64,000 nucleotides of DNA from Dermanyssus gallinae (taxonomy: Eukaryota; Arthropoda; Arachnida; Mesostigmata; Dermanyssidae), in contig QVRM01002159.1 in the NCBI GenBank assembly GCA_003439945.1, positions 70,838 through 134,837 of the forward strand. Direction: 5' to 3'. Position 1 is the first letter of the stretch, and each line of letters begins with the position of its first letter. The position numbers and the translations under genes are program-made. Below the pieces are notes generated by a model. It made no database searches. It worked only from the letters and a program-made list of their open reading frames with translations, and was not told where the DNA came from. Positions 48,251 to 59,810 of this stretch are shown here, one piece after another.

Positions 48251-48871
48251 AACAAGGACCAGAACATAACCATTCTTGTCTAGTTGGCTAGATTATACGA
48301 ATGTTTGCTGCACGTTGACAGGAGCTGTTGATGGAATGGGATATAGTATGTATAGAGGACAGGTGGTATTGCATAAAAGTGCTCAACGTTAGATGCAATA
48401 CCCTTAAGATGATCAAACATTGCGGCGGTGAGCTGCTCATTTCGAACGGAAGGCTATCTAAACGTTGTCAACTGTAGTGTGTTAACCTAATATGTTGACC
48501 GTAAGTGCAAATCTATATTTTATTGCAATGTTTTGTTAGACGGCCATGATTTAGGCCACGCGAGTGGTTGTCCAACCGTGTGGCATATTTATTTGTACAT
48601 GTTTGTCTTATTGTTCTAAAGCTGTTGTGATTGTGCGTTGTATATATACGCCGCTGCAGTGCAGCGAAACGTAACGTTGCTGCGAATGCATATATATTAT
48701 GCAGTGATAAACTGATATCGCTTAACACGCACGCGCTTGCATGTAGTGGACCACCGAGTATCTAAGCCGATATTCACCTCCGAAGCGATCATCCTATACT
48801 GCAATAACTTGTGCAGCATATATGTGTATATATACGTAACCGGCAAAGTCTGACATATAGCGTACTTTTGG
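48005..48871. other. NTAN1 3' flank
   Basis: The stretch holds the presumed NTAN1 3' UTR and a (TA)n array at 48188-48245. No further gene is recognised. The convergent minus-strand gene may end at about 48872. Confidence 0.45.
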
Positions 48872-48907
48872 TCAGCTTGCTGTAGTTTCAGCAGCTCGGG
48901 AAACGAG
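48872..48907 (-). CDS. Possible terminal exon of the secreted gene
   Basis: A CGCCAG acceptor preceded by a T-rich stretch would open a phase-0 frame of 11 codons (LVSRAAETTAS) and a TGA. It fits the phase of the exon ending at 49257 but is too short to identify by content. The alternative end is read-through to 49221. Confidence 0.25.
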   Translation of the reverse strand, partial: LVSRAAETTAS

Positions 48908-48991
48908 CTGGCGCGAACATTACAATAAAATGAGTAATACAAAAGAAATTACCTATGAGTTGGGTTTATTTAGGTCGTCTTTGGTTACCAG

Positions 48992-48992
<1 letters not shown>

Positions 48993-49041
<49 letters not shown>
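48993..49041. repeat. (TA)n microsatellite
   Basis: A pure TA array of about 48 bp. Confidence 0.9.
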
Positions 49042-49045
<4 letters not shown>

Positions 49046-49256
49046 TCTGTTGCTGTATATGCATGAATCGGATTGCGTTTATCAGTTGGCTGTTGCTACG
49101 TGCCAAAAAAAAATATATAGAAAGATTTGCTATGATGACAATTTTCTGTAGTAGGGCTGCAATCGGCGACTTCTCCTCTGTAGCAGACAGACGAACGGCT
49201 GGTTAGCACCACGGCTGCTTCTAGAGGCCGGGAAAATTCGGCAGAAGCAAACTCAC

Positions 49257-50691
49257 CAGTTTTTTCGGCGACTTTAGTTCTTCCATGGCTCCTTCGACGT
49301 ACAGCTGTATCGCATGTGCAGACAAGATATGCATTTCGGCGGTTAGGTAAACGGTTAGCGCACAATTGATAAACGGCACCCCAGTGTTGATGCTTAACAT
49401 TTGGAAAAGTGTGTAGGGTTTTTTGCCTGTTCTTTCCTGTTCAAGCAATTGTTTTTAGTAAGATGTTTTCTACACCTTGGACATTTGTCAGATTAGAGTC
49501 TATATCCGAGACTGCTGTGTAAAGCAATACGCAAAATTGTCAATAAGCGAATATTTTTCGAATAAGCTTAGGCGTACTTTAAACAAAAAGAATGCCGAGG
49601 GTTTGGTTATTGCCGAAAATCTACTTCGCGTTTGCTACGTACTACGTGGTAGCTATTATTTAATATACAGGGTGTTTCAGGAATATTTGAAGCACGATAT
49701 ATGGAATTGTAGAGCTCGTTAAAGCAGATGTTTTTTTTTCAATGGAACATGGTCTCTGAGAAGTCTTGTTTCGGAGTGAGAGTGAAATTACTACAATTTG
49801 TGACACTGGTGTTTTTGCCCGACATAGGAGCATAAAATGTGCTGTTGCGAGACAACCAGTCTTTCTAGACAGACTAAGCACATCGTCGTATTCGTGATAA
49901 AATTCTGCTCCATCAATCCATGAAGAATATACAAGGCCGGTTCGAAGACGCGACATGGTCGCTTAGAAGAGAATTAGCCAAAAATGAAGTTCTTTATTAG
50001 CGTTCACGCCAAATACTTCAAAATCATAACCCTACAACCACCCACAGCGCTCAGAACGGACATATTCAGCCAATGCGCAATTCATGGCGATCATTGTGGT
50101 ACCAAACATATGTCAATGCGAGCTGTGGTTGCGAAGTAATGACGATTTTTCGGAGGGCATGTCCAGATTAAGTGCATGAGAAATGACGCGTCGGCGGTAG
50201 TGAACGTCGCCACACAGTCATCTTACATGCACTTAATCTGGACATGCCCTCCGAAAAATCGTAATTACTCCGCAACCACAGCTCGCATTGACATATGTTT
50301 GGTACCAAAATGATCGCCATGAATTGTGCATTGCTGTGAGTGGTTGTAGGGTTATGATTCTGAAGTATTTGGCGTGAACGCAGATCATAAATTGGCGAAT
50401 TCTTTTCTAAGCGACCATGTCGCGTCTTCGGACCGGCCTTGTATATTCTTCAGATGGAATTTTATCACGAACACGACATTGTGCTCAGTTTCTGTCTAGG
50501 AAGACTGGTTGTCTCGCAACAGCACATATTATGCTCCTATGTCGGGCAAAAACACCAGTGTCACAAATTGTAGTAATTTCACTCTCACTCCGAAACAAGA
50601 CTTCTCAGAGACCACGTTCCATTGGAAAAAACATCTGTTTTAACGAGCTCTACAATTCCACATATCGCGCTTCAAATATTCCTGCAACACC

Positions 50692-50741
<50 letters not shown>

Positions 50742-51318
50742 CAACAATATGCGCATACAAATACATAACCTTTTACTGGTTAGTCATTATTTCTGTACCG
50801 ATAATTCTAATGAAGTTATGTTCCAATCGTTTATGTATTGTATATTGTTCTGTACGCATTCCGATCGAGCGTCGCTTTATGCAGTTTAATCAACGGTGAG
50901 TACAAAACATCGTAGCTGGTGTATATATATACAGACACATAATAATCAATGCTACAGTTTGTTGGGCGGAAAACAAACTTTACCCCAGCACGCGAGGTGT
51001 ACTTCTCTCGTAGCTCCTCCAGCGCTTTACGTTGGTCATCGAGGTTCATAGGCTCGTCGCTTCCTAGGACGCACTTCGATCTGACCACTCCATTCGCGGC
51101 TGAATAAAGCATTTGCAAAACTGCTCTGACTTCTTTCGGGAGCTGTGCGGGTACAAATACAGTTCCCGTTTAGAATCTTTAGTGCGCTCGTATTATTATA
51201 TTCTTAGTCATTATTTATCCCTTCATTAAAAATGTTCATGCTCAAAGGGTCATGTTAGCTTGATTTGTGCGTGTGGTAAATATGTTGCCAACAATGGCAG
51301 ATACGATACTGCTGTGCC

Positions 51319-51364
<46 letters not shown>

Positions 51365-53586
51365 GAGAGGGCGAGAGATGATAGGCTACAGGTGAACAAA
51401 AATTATCTATATTTCATTGGACTTGTCTAAAATTGTCGTCTTATGAAGCTTGCACTAAGAGCGAAATCAATTTATTCGATGCCGTAAACCTTACCTCTCC
51501 GACATGAAGTACGAGATCGTAAATAGGTCTTCGTTTCGGTGGGGCGTTGTCGCTAGCTTGAATAAGAAACTTGGCAATTGCTGAGCCCGCAACCGGAACT
51601 TGGGTATTCAGAAAGAGCCTGCAGAATGAACACAACAAAGGCAAAGATTTGGCTCTCGCCTCTAAGAAAGAAGGTAATGGTCGAAAAGGTATAGCATAAT
51701 TGAACCCAGTTCTTCCTAATGTTGGGCTGTAGAAGACTACTGTGTAATATAGCATATACGAGGTGTGTTCAAAAAGTATCGCCTTTTGTGTTTTTTCAAA
51801 AATTATTCATTTAGTCATGAATATCTATTTTGTCCCCTTCAAAGTAATCCCCATGATATATTATACACTTGTGCCAACGGTTTTTTCAATCTTCGAAGCA
51901 CTTCAAAAAACCATTTTTTTATCTTGTTCAGCTCCTCCTTCGATGCCGTCCTTATCTCGTCAAGCGTAGCGTAACGTCGTCCTTTCATGGGCCTCTTCAG
52001 TTTAGGGAACAAGAAAAAGTCACAGGGGGCCAGATCTGGGGAATACGGTGGCTGCGGCATCATTAGTGTGTTGTTTTTGGCCAAAAACTCGCGCACAAGC
52101 AATGATGTGTGAGCAGGGGCGTTATCGTGGTGCAAAAGCCAATTTTTGTTCTTCCACAAATCCGGGCGTTTCTGGCGGATTGCTTCGCGCAAATTGCGCA
52201 TAACTTGCAGGTAATATTCCTTATTGACCGTTCTACCCGGTATGCGGCAGCTTCCATTGAGATGATTGAGCTTTGGTTTCCACGTCATAACCATAAACTC
52301 ACGATTCGTCACCAGTTATGACCCTCTGGAGCAAATTTGGGTCGTCGCGGACAGAGTCCAACATCTCATTAGCAATGTTCATGCGATGCTGTTTTTGGTC
52401 GCCATTAAGCAATTTTGGTACGAATTTCGCGGCGACCCGTCTCATGCCCAAATCATTGATAAAAATCGAATGGCACGAGCCAATCGATATGTTTAGGTCC
52501 TCAGCAACTTCTCTAACGGTGATTCGACGATTGGCCAATACCATTTTCTCCACTTCATTAATTTTTTCGTCTGTTGTTGAAGTGCTCGGGCGTCCGGCAC
52601 GCTCTTCGTCGTTCACATCTTCTCGGCCTTCTGAGAACATTTTGTACCACCGATAAACGTTGCTTCGGTCCAAGGTAGCTTCTCCGTATGCCACAGTCAA
52701 CATTCGGAATGCATCCGCGCACTTAATTTCGTTTTTCACACAAAATTTGATACAGGTTCTTTGATCCATTTTTTTGAATAGGTAAAAATCGAAGACGATC
52801 CAAAACACGTGCAAGCAAAGCAGCTGTCAACAATTAAGTGAACATTCAAAATGGCCGAGCTTGTCGGCATAAGTGAGAGACATGAGTACCAACATAACGC
52901 CACAAAAAATCGAAATTCGAATATACGTAACCCGCGAAAATTCAATGCTATTACTTTACCTTGCCATTAGTTTAAATGCTTTAGCCAGGCAATATCGTGC
53001 GTTTATTATGGTAAATATGAGGTATGCCAGGCACAGCAGGACAGTGTTCAATAGTAGAATAGTAGACAGCGACACAAATGAAGAAAAAATAATTGCATAT
53101 AAGAATAGTTTGATCCTACGCATGGAAACCTTCGTTTTGTATCTTTTTTATGTAGCGGTGTGATAACAGCCCAAGCCACCACTGCTACATAAAGGACAGA
53201 ACTAACTGCAATGAATATAGAACAGTTCGCTTTACAAATGTTATAATTATACATTCATATTCACATGTTTCCATGAAGTTTTGCAGTTCTCCGCCAAGCA
53301 AATAGATGTCTCACAGTTGCCTTCTTTGCTGCGACTCAGGCAAAACATCTAGTCCATGTCTTGTGCCGCTACGGACACAGTTGAACATACGATTATCTCT
53401 ATTATGCATGATGTCATTTATAGTCGTATTTAGCCTATCGTAATTGGCATATTTTTGACGACACCCTTGGCGTTAAGATTTAACTAAGGTATATATATAT
53501 AAATATATATATATATATGTAAACCCAATACCTTAGTTATATCTTAACACCAGGAGTGTCGTTAGTAAAAAAAATATATATATATT

Positions 53587-53623
<37 letters not shown>

Positions 53624-56600
53624 GAGCCAGTAGGAGGTACATAAGCGAAGGTTATCACTTAGCACGTGAACATCGAAACAGTGAAAACGGTAAGAATGAG
53701 CGCACAAGAATAGCCATTCTTCGTCTCGTCAATGAAGTTCTGTCTCGACAGTAGACACAGTACTGGCCCGAGACGACTTGATTCGGCGTCGCTAACACCT
53801 TCATTGAGACTGGTTTCTCAGAACAGACTCACATCGATACTGTTGCACTCCATATAAACGGTTAGTAGGTCATTCTTTGTAAGACGAGCGAGGATCCCAG
53901 CATATGGCGTTAAGAGGACCGACCGGTGGAGGCGACAACAAGAAAGATGTAGTCATCTCGCCGTCGGAAATGTATTAATAAGATTGGGTTGCTTTTGTGA
54001 CACTCACACAACTCATTAATAACTGGCTTGTCTTCCCATAGAGTCAAAGTTGCACGTTCGTTAAATATTTGGTCGAAAGAAAGCTCAGTGACAGCAAGAT
54101 GAGAATGATGAGTAGAAATCGTAGATCGGCTTGACTAGTTTCACCCACTTGGACTTAATACTGTGTTGTTATGAGGTATTTAAACACCTTTTCTGCAGTT
54201 GAAACCACAATAAAAATAAAAACCTGGTTTTGGTCCATGTGTATCGATGCAGCCGGTAGGCTTCGACGACTCGCTAAATTTGGAGGTGTTCCAGCAGAAT
54301 TCATTGAAGCACAGGGCAATGAGCTATACTGATTTGATACGTGCCTCGAGAGAACTTGGAGCATGTGGAGTTTCGGCTTCTGGGCTTTACCTTTTGTAGT
54401 GATGCTCGCTGGGAGGATTGCCATGGCCAACCATATGGATTCTACCCACACGACCAATATCTGTTGTTGTGCAGGTTTGCTCTGCACGAGCCCGGGCATG
54501 ATAAATGTTGACTATGTTGAGAGGACCATGGGCCAGACTTTGGACTGACGGATTTGTTGAGGCGAGTCAGATTTATCGTGACGGAAAGACACCAACGAAT
54601 CTCCTCTACTCAGACGTAAGACCATCCGGTCGCCCCTCAGCAGTCCACCAGGCTCCAGTGTGACGCAGTAGCCAGCTTGTCTAAAAGCGCACCCGGAGGT
54701 GTCATTGATGGCATCGTGGCGGCCCTAGGTAAGCCCCGCCAGCTTCCTCTCTCTCAAACATGGCAAGTCTGAGGCCACGGGCGGTTCGGAACTGGTCGTC
54801 GGTGAAAGTGGTCGTATGAGACCACTTTCACTATACTATCGTCTACATCTAACTCGCAGGCCGACAAAAGAATTAAGTGGATCGCCTGAGTCACGATTTG
54901 GTTCCACCTCTTCAGCCTAGTGACCTGATCCTCAGAAAGACGACCAGATTGACGCGTGTCCCAGATCCGAATGCCGTCTTGTTGGTGGTTGATGAGTCCG
55001 CAGGCAGTACTGGCTACTGCGGAGTCGCAGCTATATGAAGCAAGAAAGACGGACAAAGCAAGGTTCGTGATGTCTCTGAGTAACACCGAAGAATCGTTGT
55101 CAAAAAGGTCCCATCGTCGAGGTAGAACAGAGGGACCCTGGATGTCATCTGCTCGACGTACTGGTGCAGAAGCAAGGGATAGCAAGAGGAGCAATATAGG
55201 GCAATTGAACGCAAGGGGGGCCGCTACGTCTCCCTGCTGACAACCGGCTGATGACGTGATTTCAGTTTCACCGAATATCAGGGGAGGCGGCCTTCTATAC
55301 GCTTTCTATATCTTCTTCTTCCTCTTGATGGATAACCTCCATCAAGAGGTGTCCCTGTTAGTTTAGGTTTAAAAGCATATTTAAAATCGAATTTTAAGAG
55401 GCAATATTTCTTGTTGTTTTCGAGAAAGGTGCGAGCTGTATGAACAATTATTTCTGCCCCATTTGCAGTGGCGTACCCCATATACCCTGCCTGCAGGTAG
55501 TTTCTCACATTGATCTGTGGAAGCAGGGTTTTTGCGGCCAATCTACGCAGAGTGCAGCTAACGGCTATGCGTCGGTATCGCCCGGTTCTCTTTTTTAGGG
55601 CGATGAGCCCCCCGCCATATGTGAAGCTTCTCACAGCCTCCGGAACTTGCCCGTTACGGTTGATATCGCATACCTTAGCGAGTGTTTCTAGCACATTGTT
55701 GTAGTCTCTCTTAGTAGGAAAAAGCATTTTAAATGGTCGGGCGTGAGGCCGTCGAGGCCTCCCGCCGCACCAGATAGAAATGTGCAAAGTGCGTTGGCGA
55801 TATCCTCGCCCGAGCACGACCCGACCGATGGCAAGCCTATAGTGGACGGTGGCATCACGTCCTCTGCAGAAGCAGGAGGGTGCTTTGCCATCATCTCACT
55901 AATCGGCTCTTCCATTACGAGCTTGCGACGCGCATGCAATCTGAGTGCGGGCTTTATCCGTCAGTACACGTTTGCCTCGACCCTCGGCTTCCATGCGTGT
56001 GAGAGCAGCACCTCCGAAAAGGGCCACCTTTTCCCTGACCACGCTGGCCAGGCTCTGAACTCTTTAAGTTCCTTTGTCTACGCGGAGGACTTTGGGGGCA
56101 GAAGCGAAAGCGCGGTCCAGCTCGCGTCGTCATTATTTTTCACGACATCTTTGAGCAGACGGTGGGAGAGCCTGCGCAAAGGGATTCTCGCTCCCCTTAG
56201 AATCCTGCGCAGCACCTTGCATGTCATCTTGGCGTTGGCGAATAACCGGTGACGAAGAGGGGGGGGGAGAAGAGGGCGGCTAAGTAACGGCCCTCCATTT
56301 GCTGGCGACTGGCTGACGGGGTGAGGAGAGGGTTCTACTAGCGCGCAAAGGCAGCGGTTGTGAGATGCTAATAATAATAATAATAATAATAGTAATATTA
56401 ATAGTGACGACGGCCATTTCGGACAAGCTGTCGCTTGGACGTACTCGTGTTTAGTGCGTGTAGAATCGAGCATGATGACGAGATGGCCGATTGGCGGGAT
56501 ATGAGATATGACGGTCGCGGACCGGAGTCTACACTACGACGAGTGCGACTCGCTGTCGCTGTCGATCCAGTGGTGGTCCAGAGCCGCTGTTATCGACGTG

Positions 56601-57138
56601 TATCGTCATTTGCAAACCATTCCTATTGTGCTGTCTCATGTGAGTGTGAGTGTATGCGGATTGGCAGTGCGTACTCACGTTAGTGCATCTCCCATCGATT
56701 CTCGGATGACCCCGGGAAGCACGTACTCTTCGTTCGTCCACCACTCTTTGTAGAGTTCGTCCAAGCCCGACTCGGCATCCATCATGAGGTTGGGCATACA
56801 TTTGACGAGTCGGCTCGGATCGAGGTCTAGGCCATAAACGCCCGCCGGAAAACCTTCAAAAAGAATTTGCACACAACGCACACCTCCGGCTCAATTCAGG
56901 CGGCCAGACGAAGTTGGAACTCTGGAAACCCGCTTATTTGCCCCTACATGTATACATATATATAGAGAGGGAGAGAGCGATTATTGAATTATTGAATAAA
57001 TGATATGTATACAGAACAATAATAAGAAAAACAACACCAATCATTATATATATAATAATATATAATAAACCAAGATGTTTTCTGTGTAAAATGGTGGTCT
57101 CCGCAATTTTAAACGTGAAATGCCGCGAATCTAAATAT

Positions 57139-57176
<38 letters not shown>

Positions 57177-57977
57177 CGATCCGTTTGTGTGCCGTTTTAC
57201 CGGACAGTAAACAAAAAGTACGCAGCGTTATATGTAGCGATCTCAATTCTGGGATGACTTTCCCAATCATGCAGACCAAGCAACGTTGACCTAGGCTGAA
57301 AATGAACAAGTTCACCCAGACAAAATTGTAGTATGAATTGATGAATAAAAATACGTAGTTGTGACGTTATTCGTTCTTTTCAGGTGTGTCCGTGTGTTTT
57401 GTATTGTAGATCAGGTTAATTTCTATTTCTGAGTTTGGGTCATCGCCGTGGTCCATCCAGCGTATTGCGCGTCCGGTGGTGATGGTTGTCGTTGTGGTCG
57501 ACGCTTAGTTCGGACCGCCTCAACGGGTGACAATCACGGAGGATTACGGAAATCAAATCATAGTGTGGGAGCGATGGTGCGATCGACAGTTGCGCTGATG
57601 ACGTCGACACAGTATAGTAGTTGACAGTCGCCTGTCTCAATGTCGCATGATGATGAATCAAGCGAGCGCCTAAGTTCCGGCGAGGATGAAAAAGACCGGC
57701 TGGCAGCCATAGTATATCTGTTTAGTAGGAGTTGCGATTTGATGTCGTTTTTATTGTTGTTAGTGTTATTGTTGTTGTTGTTGGTAGTGCTGTTATTGTT
57801 CTGATTTTAGCCGTTCATGCTGTTATTAGTGTTGTTGTTGTTTATTGTCGCTAGTGTTGTTGTTGTTTTTATTGGAGTTGTTCATATTGTTGCTATTGTT
57901 GTTGTTGTTGTTGTTCTTGTTGTTTTGTTGGGCTTGTCCTTAATAGATATATAGGTAGGTTTTATTATTCTCATATA

Positions 57978-58017
<40 letters not shown>

Positions 58018-59449
58018 ATATTGCTATTGTTGTTGTTAGTGTTGTCTCTGTTGTTCTTATTGTTGTTAGTGTTGTTGCCCTGTTATAATCGTCGTCCTCA
58101 TCATCATTGGTGCTGCTACCGCCACGTTAGACATGGGTGATTATTTGCAGACAATAGCGGCTCTTGTTTGCTGTACGTAAAAAAAATTAAATTTCTCAGA
58201 GCAGCTCTTGCTCTGCATATAAGCGTATGTCGAGTTTTTGCATTTTCTTGTAAGAAAGACAAAGCCATGGCATCCCAGCTTTAATATCGGGACAGATCCA
58301 ACATTGTTCGGTTAACGTTAAAACATGGCTATCCTTTTTCCTTTAGTTCGAATGAAGCGGACTTTGAAGTAAACTCTGCGAATCTCTCTGAATTACGAAA
58401 AGTCCTCGTAAAAAAGATGATGCACGGTTATTCTTCTCTATATATTGTAGCGGCGCTTTTTCTAGATGCTTATATATATAAAGAGAGAGATAGGTCTTAA
58501 CTTTACCAGACTTCTGCATGCTTAATTCTTAGAAATAATAAGGAAAATGGCGGAACAGTGACGCAAAAACGTGAACAACGTCGGGCCTATGGTCAGACTA
58601 GGATCTTCACAGTTTTCCAGAAGCCTTACGGTTCGCCGGTTTACGCACACTTACACCCGGGGCACCTACGCACGAATCGATAGATAGGGACACTCAGTTC
58701 ACTTATTGACAGTGTCCGCCTTAAAAATAACCCAACTGTCGACCTAAACTGTCACTGTCTGTAGACGAATATCATCCACAGATTGGAGCAGTATCAGAAG
58801 CACCAGGTATATCCACCCGCCTTAGCGTCTGCGGTCCACAACCACTATGTAACGCATTAGCACGACGCCCTTCCTTGCACACTACTGCACCCTGCCATTG
58901 ATATGCTGACTCGTGACTGCTTACTAGTCAGAACGAATACACGACTTGGAGACGGGCCACTCTTCTTACATGACAGAAAATGGGCGTTGATTTCACTTTT
59001 GTTCCGGAATTTGCCGGTAAGTTCGCCACCTCAATCGTATGTGGTCGAGGCTGTATTGGTTATTTCTTACCATGGGGCGAGCGATGTGGCACGCATGGCA
59101 CGCTCACGATTGGTCACGAGTTAGTTATTCCTGACCGTCTTGCGGGCGTTTGCACGAGACTACTGGAGGCTCGAATGAACGCTCACCAGAAACTGTTAGA
59201 GCTAGATAATGGCCAACACACGTCAAAAAAGGGAAGATGTATATTTCTCGCATAGAGTCGACCCCTGCGCCGCCAGAAAGGATACGCACACTCATTGATA
59301 GATTGATATACGGACTCATATGCAATCTGTGAAACGTGACAAATACAAAGAGAGCGCGAGAGAAAAAGAAAAAAAAACGAAAGACCACAGCCTTCCTTAC
59401 CGGCGAGTGCTACGAACGCCACGAATGCCAAGCTCACGAGCGGTGCCAT
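49257..59449 (-). CDS. Unrecognised, probably secreted helical protein (5+ exons)
   Basis: Five minus-strand exons join in phase across GT-AG introns: 59449-59401, 56883-56679, 51618-51495, 51142-50984 and 49436-49257 (phases 1,2,0,0), giving 239 codons. Exon 1 is a signal peptide (MAPLVSLAFVAFVALAG). Exon 2 has CVQILFEGFPAGVYGLDLD and KCMPNLMMDAESGLDELYKE. Exon 3 ends PIYDLVLHVGE, exon 4 has LPKEVRAVLQMLYSAANGVV, and exon 5 has LTVYLTAEMHILSAHAIQLY. The protein is helix-rich with few Cys and no transmembrane segment after the signal. I do not recognise the family. The end is open: reading through the exon 5 donor stops at 49221, and splicing to 48907-48872 adds 11 residues and a stop. The final acceptor choices and the union of all exons into one gene are inferred from phase, not proven. 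Confidence 0.6.
49668..50694. mobile_element. Foldback MITE related to the DD41D element
   Basis: This 1,027-bp palindromic element is flanked by TA. Its left arm (49668-50179) and right arm (50226-50694) are inverted copies around a 46-base loop. Both arms match the long TIRs of the DD41D transposon at 6338-8800, from the CAGGGTGTT tip through the CTCCTATGTCGGGC, CCATGAATTG and GGAGGGCATGTC blocks. No transposase sequence remains. It lies in the intron between exons 4 and 5 of the secreted gene. Movement would require a transposase supplied from elsewhere. Confidence 0.92.
50695..50740. repeat. (TA)n microsatellite at MITE end
   Basis: A TA array of about 44 bp begins exactly at the right end of the foldback MITE. 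Confidence 0.9.
51321..51361. repeat. (TA)n microsatellite in intron
   Basis: A pure TA array of about 40 bp, followed by CAGAGAGAGG, inside the intron between exons 3 and 4 of the secreted gene. Confidence 0.9.
51759..52945 (-). mobile_element. mariner transposon, copy 3 (5' end truncated)
   Basis: This is the same mariner family as at 3.7-6.3 kb, in minus orientation. The left end starts CGAGGTGTGTTCAAAAAGTA after TA and retains the 3' subterminal segment that copy 1 lacks. Similarity stops at GCGAAAATTCAA (52945), so the 5' inverted repeat is gone and there is no second TA junction. It lies in the intron between exons 2 and 3 of the secreted gene. It cannot be mobilised as a complete element. 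Confidence 0.92.
51839..52769 (-). pseudogene. mariner transposase with internal deletion
   Basis: The frame opens at an ATG near 52769 (MDQRTCIKF) and stays close to copy 1 through VITGDES. It then loses frame, so the next part is read as 52312-51839. A stretch of about 100 bp between the GAAGCTGCCGCA block and the CCGG..AGAACGG block (about 52238-52246) is missing, and the C-terminal tail has the same frameshift type as copy 2. The second and third catalytic Asp residues remain, but the protein is broken. Confidence 0.85.
53457..53563. repeat. Hairpin repeat with (TA)n loop
   Basis: The left arm 53457-53492 (ACGACACCCTTGGCGTTAAG then ATTTAACTAAGGTAT) and the right arm 53528-53563 are inverted copies with about five mismatches. 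The loop is AT-rich, and (TA)n continues beyond at 53573-53619. It resembles a very short MITE. Confidence 0.75.
53620..54590. other. Intronic/intergenic, no gene recognised
   Basis: No supported gene is present. Open frames on both strands at 54155-54548 overlap without a recognisable motif. A plus-strand GRLRRLAKFGGVPAEFIEAQ peptide near 54250 has an organised look but I cannot assign it. Confidence 0.4.
54600..56260 (-). mobile_element. RLE-type LINE, copy D (degenerate, minus strand)
   Basis: This is a fourth copy of the LINE family, in several broken frames on the minus strand. GAAGGLDGLTPDHLKCF (about 55760-55710) corresponds to SGLDRLRPPHL of copy B. SFTYGGGLIALKKRTGRYR (about 55640-55580) corresponds to the TIFYGANLTALKEREGR region. 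CLLKFDFKYAF (about 55410-55375) and FYLDDGTFL (about 55125) are reverse transcriptase palm motifs. ORF1 and the C-terminal endonuclease are not recognised. An (AAT)n patch lies at 56369-56396, just beyond its 5' end. It sits in the intron between exons 2 and 3 of the secreted gene. Confidence 0.75.
56884..59400. other. Intron 1 of the secreted gene
   Basis: No separate gene is recognised. The intron holds (TA)n at about 57141-57175, GTT/ATTGTTGTT arrays at about 57750-57935 and 58020-58075, and (TA)n at 57979-58017. A 91-codon plus-strand frame at 58980-59255 (with FVPEFAGKF and GYFLPWGERCG) has no identified homolog and could be a TE scrap. Confidence 0.45.
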
Positions 59450-59764
59450 AATTTGTAGGATCTTCGATGCTCAGGCCAATCCACACGAGTAAAGGGTCAC
59501 AATGGGTCTGCTACCGGCGTAAACCTGCTAGCATATCGCTCGTTGTCAGCGGAGCTGCCTGCTGCTGCTACCTGCAGGACAGTCTCACCTGCCTTAAGGA
59601 TGACACACGTGCAGGGACGACCCGTTCTCCTTCTGCACTTTTTCACTCTTTCTGTTGTTTATTGTCGCACCAGCTGGTATATTTAAGTGTTGAAAAGTTT
59701 TTAAATCTATGCCCATAGATGATGACAACACTTAATAGAGTTTACGACAAATTAGATAAACGTA

Positions 59765-59810
<46 letters not shown>

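Noticed and set aside
54363..54548. Small membrane protein ORF
   Set aside because: Its hydrophobic stretch overlaps an equally long ORF on the other strand, with no start context, motif or splice support.
58980..59255. 91-codon plus-strand ORF as a host gene
   Set aside because: No motif recognised, no splice support, and it lies within the first intron of the opposite-strand secreted gene; reported only as part of the intron description.
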